Part shown: piece after piece, positions 58,837-64,000 of the stretch | Layout of the letters: each line of letters opens with the position of its first letter | How positions within the stretch are numbered: the stretch's first letter is position 1 | Origin: Chloroflexota bacterium | GTDB taxonomy: Bacteria; Chloroflexota; Limnocylindria; QHBO01 | Direction of reading: 5' to 3' | DNA length: 64,000 nucleotides | Assembly: GCA_025699005.1 (NCBI GenBank) | Contig: JAILWI010000003.1 | Location: 248,001 to 312,000, forward strand | Program-made: the position numbers and the translations under genes | The notes under the pieces: model-generated | Seen by the model: the letters and a program-made list of their open reading frames with translations, nothing else | The model's database searches: none | Told to the model about the DNA's origin: nothing

Positions 58837-59987
58837 GAGGTCATACCCTCGATACGCACGATCCAGCTCTCGGGATCGCGGATCTCGTCGAGCGTGGGAA
58901 GCTGCTCCGGGCCGGTCCACACGCGGTTGAGGAAGTCGCGTCCGCGTTCGCGAATCACGTGATCGGCGAAGCGCTCCCCAGCCGCGTACTGCTCCATCTT
59001 CAGATCGAGGCCGGTCAGGCGCATGATCGCGCGCTCCATCGCCCCGCGACGCTCGCCGCGGCGCTCGAAGCGATCGTGGAGCTCGCGGAATCCGGGCAGG
59101 ATCCGGGCGCCGGCCGCATTCATGACGTGGTTCGAATAGCCCTCGAGCAGGGACATGAGCGCCTGGGTCCGGTTGAACGTCTCGCGCTGGGCGGGCGTGA
59201 GGATGCGCTCGATCCAGTGGCCCTCACCGCCGGCGATCGCCTCACGGACGCGACCCATCAGCCCGCCGGATTCGGCGGCCAGCTGCTCGACCGTCTCGGC
59301 CACGAGCCCGCTGAAGTAGGGCCGCAGCCAGGCATGCGCCTCGAACTCGAAGGCGTGGGTCGCTTCATGGAGGGCGATGAACGTGCGGAACTCGTCCCGC
59401 GGTACGCGCAGGGCGGCCGCCGTGGCAACGATGTTCGGCTCCACGAAGTGAAGCCGGCCGCGGGTCGGGCCGGCGGCCAGCAGGCTCACGTCGTACTGTC
59501 CGAGCACCTTGCGCCCGAGGAACGCGAGCATGAAGCCGAGCTGCTGGTTGCCGATCGTGCGGTTGACCCAGCGCGACACCGCGCGACCGGCGGTGTCGGG
59601 GCCGCGCTGCTGATCGAGGATCGTCTGCTCGACGCGCTCGAACAGGATGCGGAACGTCGCGAGGTTCATGTCGACCCACCCGAGCCGATCCACCACGGCG
59701 GGCGTCTCGAGGGCCTCGGGAAGATCCGATCCGATCTCCTCGGCCACGATCGGCTCGATGCGCAGCAGCGTGGCCCGGTAGAAGGCCTCCGCCTCGGCCC
59801 GCTGCGCAGCGGGAATCGGCGCCGCCGCCTCTCCGAGGCGCTGGTGGGCAATGCTGCGGACCTTCTCCCAGTCGATCAGGCGAGGACCGGTGCGACGCAT
59901 GATCTCGCGGGACGCGACGCTGGCGCCGAAGGCGAGCAGGCCGCCGACGAGGATCCCCGCCCCGAGGCGTGTGGTGTGACGTGACAT
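58833..59987 (-). CDS. DUF2342-type zinc-dependent metalloprotease-like protein
   Basis: 384 aa. N-terminal hydrophobic segment (RLGAGILVGGLLAFGASVAS) may be an anchor. HExxH motif HEATHAFEFEAH at residues 207-218 with a further helix (LLEGYSNHVMNAAG) that supplies a Glu, as in DUF2342 proteins once labelled "coenzyme F420 biosynthesis associated". Such proteins are widespread in Actinobacteriota and Chloroflexota; substrate unknown. TAGACT lies 7 nt before the ATG, inside the murI terminus. Confidence 0.83.
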   Translation of the reverse strand: MSRHTTRLGAGILVGGLLAFGASVASREIMRRTGPRLIDWEKVRSIAHQRLGEAAAPIPAAQRAEAEAFYRATLLRIEPIVAEEIGSDLPEALETPAVVDRLGWVDMNLATFRILFERVEQTILDQQRGPDTAGRAVSRWVNRTIGNQQLGFMLAFLGRKVLGQYDVSLLAAGPTRGRLHFVEPNIVATAAALRVPRDEFRTFIALHEATHAFEFEAHAWLRPYFSGLVAETVEQLAAESGGLMGRVREAIAGGEGHWIERILTPAQRETFNRTQALMSLLEGYSNHVMNAAGARILPGFRELHDRFERRGERRGAMERAIMRLTGLDLKMEQYAAGERFADHVIRERGRDFLNRVWTGPEQLPTLDEIRDPESWIVRIEGMTS

Positions 59988-59992
59988 CGTGC

Positions 59993-60847
59993 TCAGTCTA
60001 GGGGAATGGCGGCCGGCGCCTCGATCCGGACGACTTCGACCGGCGGCAGCGCATCGCCGAATAGCCGCGTTGCGACCGAGAGGAACGCGTCCGCGTCGCC
60101 CGTCGTCGCCACGCGGTGGTGGACGGCGCCTCCCGGGCCCGAACGGCCGCCGATGGCGTCGAGCAGGTCTTCGACGGCGAGCGCCGTGGTGAATGCCGAG
60201 TCGACGACCGAGACACCCGGCCCGACGAGCCGCTCGATCACCGGTCGCAGGAGCGGGTAGTGCGTGCAGCCGAGCAGCAGCGTGTCGATCTCGGGTGTTG
60301 CGACGAGCATCGGCTCGATGTAGGCACGCAGCACGGACTCCGCGCGCCGGCCCTCGAGGATGCCCGCCTCCACCATCGGGACGAGCTCCGGGCAGGCCAG
60401 CTGGCTGACGTGGGTCGCCGGCGCCGCCTCGACGATCGCATCGGGGTAGGCGCGTGACTCGACGGTCCCTGCCGTCGCGATGACCCCCACATGCGCGCTG
60501 CGCGTTGCCGAGGCGGCGGCCACCGCGCCGGGCCGCACGACGCCGATGACGGGGACGGCCGAGCGCTCGCGGACGTCCTCCAGGGCGCGTGCTGTCGCGG
60601 TGTTGCAGGCGAGGACGAGCAGCTTGACGTCCTGGGCGAGGAGCCAGTCGACCGCCTCGATCGTGAACCGACGGACCTCGTCGGCCGGGCGTGGCCCGTA
60701 TGGCGTGCGCGCGTTGTCACCCAGGTAGATCGTCGACTCGGCGGGCAGGCGGCGGTGGAGCTCCGAGAGCACCGTGAGGCCGCCGACGCCCGAGTCGAAG
60801 ATGCCGATCGGCCGCTGATCGGTTCGATCGGGGCGCGAATCGCTCAG
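59993..60847 (-). CDS. murI: Glutamate racemase
   Basis: 284 aa if the CTG at 60847 is used. The family N-terminus PIGIFDSGVGGLTVL (Asp18, Ser19) begins only 12 codons later, and no in-frame ATG, GTG or TTG exists between the previous gene's end and it. GGTGA lies 6 nt before the CTG. Catalytic cysteines are Cys81 in LACNTATA and Cys193 in LGCTHYPLL. It supplies D-glutamate for peptidoglycan. Overlaps the upstream stop as CTGA. Confidence 0.93.
   Translation of the reverse strand: MSDSRPDRTDQRPIGIFDSGVGGLTVLSELHRRLPAESTIYLGDNARTPYGPRPADEVRRFTIEAVDWLLAQDVKLLVLACNTATARALEDVRERSAVPVIGVVRPGAVAAASATRSAHVGVIATAGTVESRAYPDAIVEAAPATHVSQLACPELVPMVEAGILEGRRAESVLRAYIEPMLVATPEIDTLLLGCTHYPLLRPVIERLVGPGVSVVDSAFTTALAVEDLLDAIGGRSGPGGAVHHRVATTGDADAFLSVATRLFGDALPPVEVVRIEAPAAIPLD
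59995..60000 (-). promoter_or_regulatory. Internal leaderless promoter -10 for the DUF2342 gene
   Basis: TAGACT-N7-ATG, identical in form to the Nudix promoter. It overlaps the last codons of murI. Confidence 0.4.
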
Positions 60848-61992
60848 CGTTTCACCAGGCTGGGCGCGCGGTCGCGCAGGTGGGAGGCCATCGAATCGGC
60901 GATGGCGCGCACGCCACGCGAGATCGGCGCATCGGGGTCGGACGAGACGAAGGCCAGGCCCTCGTTGTTCGACTGGAGCACGAGCCGGCCGTCGGACACG
61001 ATCTCGTAGTCGATCGAGGCGCCGAGCGCCTGCTCGACATCGGCCTTGTCGAAGCCTCCCGACGCATCGGATCGGTTGAGGACCGTCGTCAGCTTCGACG
61101 CCGGATAGCCGATGGCGGAGAACGTCTCCGCCGACATGGCGAGGCTGCGGATCGCCATCGAGTCGTAGGTGAGCACCTGGAGGATGAGGTCCGCAGAGTC
61201 GAGGAACACGAGCACGTCGTCGGACAGCGCGGCCCGGGTGTCGATGATCACGAACTCGTACACCTGTCGGAGCAGCGAGAGCACCTTCTCGATGTCGCGG
61301 GTCGTGATCATCTCCGCCATCTCGACCCGTGGCGGAGCGAGGAGGATGTCGATCCCCGACGGGTCGCGCCACGCGACGTCGGCGAGGTCGGAGTCGCGGA
61401 TCCGGTCGGTCGGCAGGTTGACGATGCTCGGCGCCACGGCCGGCACGCGGAGCAGGCCGCGCAGGTCGCTGAACTGGAGCGACCCGTCGACCAGGCACAC
61501 CTTGTGGTTCTCGCCCAGGGCGACCGCCAGGTTGTAGGCGAGGGTCGTGCGTCCGACCCCGCCCTTCGGGCTGAAGAGGCTGACGACGAGCGACCCGCTG
61601 CGCTCCGACTCGACGGCGCGTGTCTCGGCCACCTTGCGGATGAGGGTCGTGAGGTCGAAGCCGGTGAACGGCATCTTCAGCACGGCGTCGATGCCGCGCT
61701 CGCGGTCCTCGCTCACCGGGTTCTGCGGCACGGTCAGCATGACGATGCCGACCTGGGGCTCGGATCGGCGCACCTGCTCGGCGACCTGGTGCCCGCTCAC
61801 CCGGCCCTGGAGCAGGGCATCCACGATCACGACATCGGGCCGCATCTCGGTCACGGCACCCACCGCGCGGTCACCGGCGGTGACCACGTCGAGCATCTTG
61901 ATCTGCGACTGCGCCTGGAGGAGCGATCGCACGTGGGAGGCGACCTGGGGGACGTCCTCCACCACCAGGAGCCGGATCTGTTCGCCTGCCAT
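60844..61992 (-). CDS. Receiver-domain/CpaE-type MinD-like ATPase (copy 2)
   Basis: 382 aa with AAGG before the ATG. Receiver domain: VVEDV, Asp58 in VVIVDALLQG, Lys in DAVLKMPFTG. The ATPase half has deviant Walker A SPKGGVGRTTLAYN, CLVDGSLQFSDLRGLL and FVIIDTRAALSDDV. Same architecture as 15186-16379, about 45 kb apart, sharing the SLQFSD/NLQFGD and VLNRS segments. Probably pilus-machine localisation or regulation. It precedes murI in an overlapping arrangement. Confidence 0.87.
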   Translation of the reverse strand: MAGEQIRLLVVEDVPQVASHVRSLLQAQSQIKMLDVVTAGDRAVGAVTEMRPDVVIVDALLQGRVSGHQVAEQVRRSEPQVGIVMLTVPQNPVSEDRERGIDAVLKMPFTGFDLTTLIRKVAETRAVESERSGSLVVSLFSPKGGVGRTTLAYNLAVALGENHKVCLVDGSLQFSDLRGLLRVPAVAPSIVNLPTDRIRDSDLADVAWRDPSGIDILLAPPRVEMAEMITTRDIEKVLSLLRQVYEFVIIDTRAALSDDVLVFLDSADLILQVLTYDSMAIRSLAMSAETFSAIGYPASKLTTVLNRSDASGGFDKADVEQALGASIDYEIVSDGRLVLQSNNEGLAFVSSDPDAPISRGVRAIADSMASHLRDRAPSLVKR

Positions 61993-62011
61993 CCCTTACC
62001 TTTCGCCGAGC

Positions 62012-62812
62012 TCAGGTCGCCGGCCGCGCGACGACGATGCAGCGATCGCTGTCCGTGTCGAGCGGATCCAGGTCGTGCGACCCGAGCACCGCCTCGACCT
62101 CGAGCCCCGCCTCCTCGGCGAGAGCAGCGAGCGCCGCAGCAGATGGATACCAGAGCCGGAAGCTGGCCGGCAGCCGCGATATCGTACCATCGGCCCGGAC
62201 CACGTCCGTGAGGGTGCTGTAGGCCACGCGCAGGCCCTCGGGCACCTCGTTTCGCACGAGCCGGCTTCGTCGCACGATCCGCCGGTCCCCCGCCTGCTTC
62301 TCCCAATCCACGCTCAGGGGAAGGTCGTGCGGCGGGAGCCCGCCGGGTCCCAGGGTATCGACGATGACCACGCCGCCGCGGTCGAGCAGCCGGCGCGCCG
62401 CGGTCAGGGCGCGCACGGCGTCCTCGGGCCCGTCGAGGTGCGCGATCACGCCCGACAGCACGGCAAGAGCGAAGCGATCCTTCCGCGCCACTCCACGGAC
62501 GTCCGCCTCCACCAGCTCGATCCGTCCATCCGCGCGAGCCTTCGCCAGGGCAGGGTGGACGCCGATGCGCGCCTCCGCGCGCTCGAGGAGCGCGGCGGAG
62601 CCATCGACGCCGACGATCCGCTCCGCGCCTCCAGCCAGGAACGACTCGAAGAGGCGACCGGAGCCACATCCCAGGTCGATGACGGCACCGCCCTGGCGTC
62701 GGGCCATCTCGCGGTAGAAGGCGAAATCCTCGACGATCGCGTCGTGCTCGAGGTCGTAGATCTCGGCCAGGGCCGCCTCGTCGGCCGGCTGACCGGCCAG
62801 GATGTCGCTCAG
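62012..62812 (-). CDS. Class I SAM-dependent methyltransferase
   Basis: 266 aa from a CTG at 62812 with GGAGGG at 8 nt. Motif I VIDLGCGSGRLFESFL, VGVDGSAALLERAEAR and RFALAVLSGVIAHLDGPEDA. The nearest in-frame ATG would remove about 40 residues including the first helix, so CTG is preferred. The start overlaps the amidohydrolase stop (CTGA). Substrate unknown; resembles small-molecule methyltransferases. Confidence 0.85.
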   Translation of the reverse strand: MSDILAGQPADEAALAEIYDLEHDAIVEDFAFYREMARRQGGAVIDLGCGSGRLFESFLAGGAERIVGVDGSAALLERAEARIGVHPALAKARADGRIELVEADVRGVARKDRFALAVLSGVIAHLDGPEDAVRALTAARRLLDRGGVVIVDTLGPGGLPPHDLPLSVDWEKQAGDRRIVRRSRLVRNEVPEGLRVAYSTLTDVVRADGTISRLPASFRLWYPSAAALAALAEEAGLEVEAVLGSHDLDPLDTDSDRCIVVARPAT

Positions 62813-64000
62813 TCCGCAGCCCTCCGGCCGCCCCCCTGCTCGCGCAGCTCGGCCCATGCCCGTTCCACGAGCTCCGGCTGCTCGATGAGCTCCACGGCCG
62901 TGGCCGCCAGGATCCGAATCGCGCGGGGCAGCATCGCGTCCCCGTCCGGACCGCCGGCGGCATCGGCGAACTCGTGCGAGTGGCCCGGCGTGCCGCTCGG
63001 GGCGATCGAGAGATACGGGTGGATCGTCGGCACCTCGTGGCTCACGTTCGCCATGTCCGTGCTGCCCGCGTTCGGGTCGACCGGGTCCTCCTCGATGCCC
63101 TCGGTCCCGAGGTGGCGTCGCCAGATCTCGAGCAGGGTCGGGTTGTTCAGCATCGTGCGGCAACGGTTCGCCGGGTCCATCTCGAGCTCGACGCTGCACC
63201 CGGTGGCGAGTGCCGCCGCCTCAGCCATCGAGCCGAAGCGGTCGATCATGGCGTCGAGGTCCTCGTCGATCGGCGTGCGCACGTACCACGCCCCGCGGGT
63301 GAGGTCCGGGACGACGTTCGGCGCGGCCCCGCCATGGGTGATGATCCCGTGGACTCGCTCGCCGGGCTTGAGGTGCTGGCGCCACTGGGCGACCATCGTG
63401 TGAAGCAGCACGATCGCGTCGAGCGCATTCTTCCCGAGCCACGGATCGCCGCTGGCATGGGCCAGCTTGCCGTGGAACGTGACGTCGATCTCGGTCACCG
63501 CCAGGCAGAGCGACTCCGCGGCGTTGCTGTCCGACGGATGGATTTGTAGGCAGACGTCGACGTCGGCGAAGAGGCCGGCCCCGATGAGATGCACCTTGCC
63601 GTTGCCCGCCTCCTCGGCGGGGGTGCCGATGAAGCGGATCTCCCCGGCGAAGGCGCGGCCGAGGACCGATGCGGCGGCGATCGCCGCGGCGGCGCTCGAC
63701 GAGCACATGAGGTTGTGGCCGCAGCCGTGCCCGACCTCGGGCAGGGCGTCGTACTCGCCGGCGAAGGCGATGACCGGACCGGGTCGATCGCCCTGCCAGC
63801 GGGCGACGAAGGCGGTCTCGAGGCCGCCGGCCGGGGCGGTGACGTCGAATCCGTGCGACGCGAGGAGCTCGGCGGTCCACGAGGCGGCCTGCCGCTCCTG
63901 GAACGCGATCTCGGGATTGGCGTGCACGCGATGTGAAAGGTCGAGGGCCTCGGGCAGGATCTTCTCAACGGCGGCCGGCAGCCCCTCGTTGACACCGATG
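62809..64000 (-). CDS. M20-family amidohydrolase, 5' end beyond window
   Basis: The frame runs off the right edge; about 397 residues are visible. Metal-binding motifs of the M20D (AbgB/hippuricase-like) group: GEYDALPEVGHGCGHNLMCS, GTPAEEAGNGK and ASGDPWLGKNALDA, then NAGSTDMANVSHEVP and GTPGHSHEFA. It probably cleaves an N-acyl or p-aminobenzoyl-type amide. Translationally coupled to the methyltransferase. Confidence 0.92.
   Translation of the reverse strand, partial: IGVNEGLPAAVEKILPEALDLSHRVHANPEIAFQERQAASWTAELLASHGFDVTAPAGGLETAFVARWQGDRPGPVIAFAGEYDALPEVGHGCGHNLMCSSSAAAAIAAASVLGRAFAGEIRFIGTPAEEAGNGKVHLIGAGLFADVDVCLQIHPSDSNAAESLCLAVTEIDVTFHGKLAHASGDPWLGKNALDAIVLLHTMVAQWRQHLKPGERVHGIITHGGAAPNVVPDLTRGAWYVRTPIDEDLDAMIDRFGSMAEAAALATGCSVELEMDPANRCRTMLNNPTLLEIWRRHLGTEGIEEDPVDPNAGSTDMANVSHEVPTIHPYLSIAPSGTPGHSHEFADAAGGPDGDAMLPRAIRILAATAVELIEQPELVERAWAELREQGGGRRAAD

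Overview
This is a compact, GC-rich bacterial chromosome segment with no intergenic gap above 300 bases. There are no rRNA genes, insertion sequences, prophage genes or CRISPR arrays. Most genes lie on the minus strand in tightly overlapping operons joined by ATGA, GTGA, TGATG or CTGA junctions. Several features suggest a single-membrane or Chloroflexota/Actinobacteriota-like organism: FemAB-type peptidoglycan branching enzymes, a perfect Gram-positive-type LexA box, an mrfAB-type repair pair, a DUF2342 metalloprotease, and a hydrogenase resembling the actinobacterial type. A GC-rich Chloroflexota lineage is my best guess. It is an inference, since no 16S or ribosomal protein gene is present.

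Layout. 1-10.4 kb (minus): a RelA/SpoT enzyme cut by the window edge, a YbaK-type deacylase, and an envelope/DNA operon topA-xerC-murJ-femAB-murE-femAB. 10.6-16.4 kb: a secreted CAP-domain protein with Ig-like repeats, dprA, comM, and a receiver-CpaE ATPase. 16.5-20.3 kb: an alpha/beta hydrolase, a stomatin/NfeD pair and a Nudix hydrolase. 20.6-23.4 kb (plus): a lower-GC island of two TadE-like and one TadG-like Cys-rich pseudopilins. 23.5-30.3 kb: a LOG-family protein, thpR, a HAD protein, DnaJ-like, a DnaB C-domain ATPase, ftsH, tilS and a tRNA with anticodon CAT. 30.3-34.0 kb: an iron-type ABC transporter.

34.1-42.4 kb holds the most distinctive locus, a translationally coupled [NiFe]-hydrogenase operon. 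Its order is CooC-like ATPase, small subunit, five consecutive short single-pass membrane proteins, large subunit, divergent protease-like protein, winged-helix/Cys protein, NifU-associated helical protein, maturation protease, HypC and DUF6390. It faces a divergent plus-strand unit containing a second winged-helix/Cys protein (paralogue of the one inside the operon), a PadR regulator, a peptide/nickel-type binding protein with two permeases but no ATPase, and a methyltransferase. The 118-bp divergent region carries two inverted repeats.

47.9-64 kb: pckA, nagB, ftsB-like, nagA, then a putative mrfA-mrfB excision-repair pair under a perfect CGAAC-N4-GTTCG box, a PfkB kinase, a 106-aa unknown, ychF, a 2-hydroxyacid dehydrogenase, a DUF2342 protein, murI, a second receiver-CpaE ATPase, a methyltransferase, and an M20 amidohydrolase cut by the right edge.

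Two expression habits recur. Many genes have a -10-like TAnnnT hexamer only 6-9 nt before the start codon, which suggests leaderless mRNAs. Three genes appear to start with CTG overlapping the upstream stop as CTGA.
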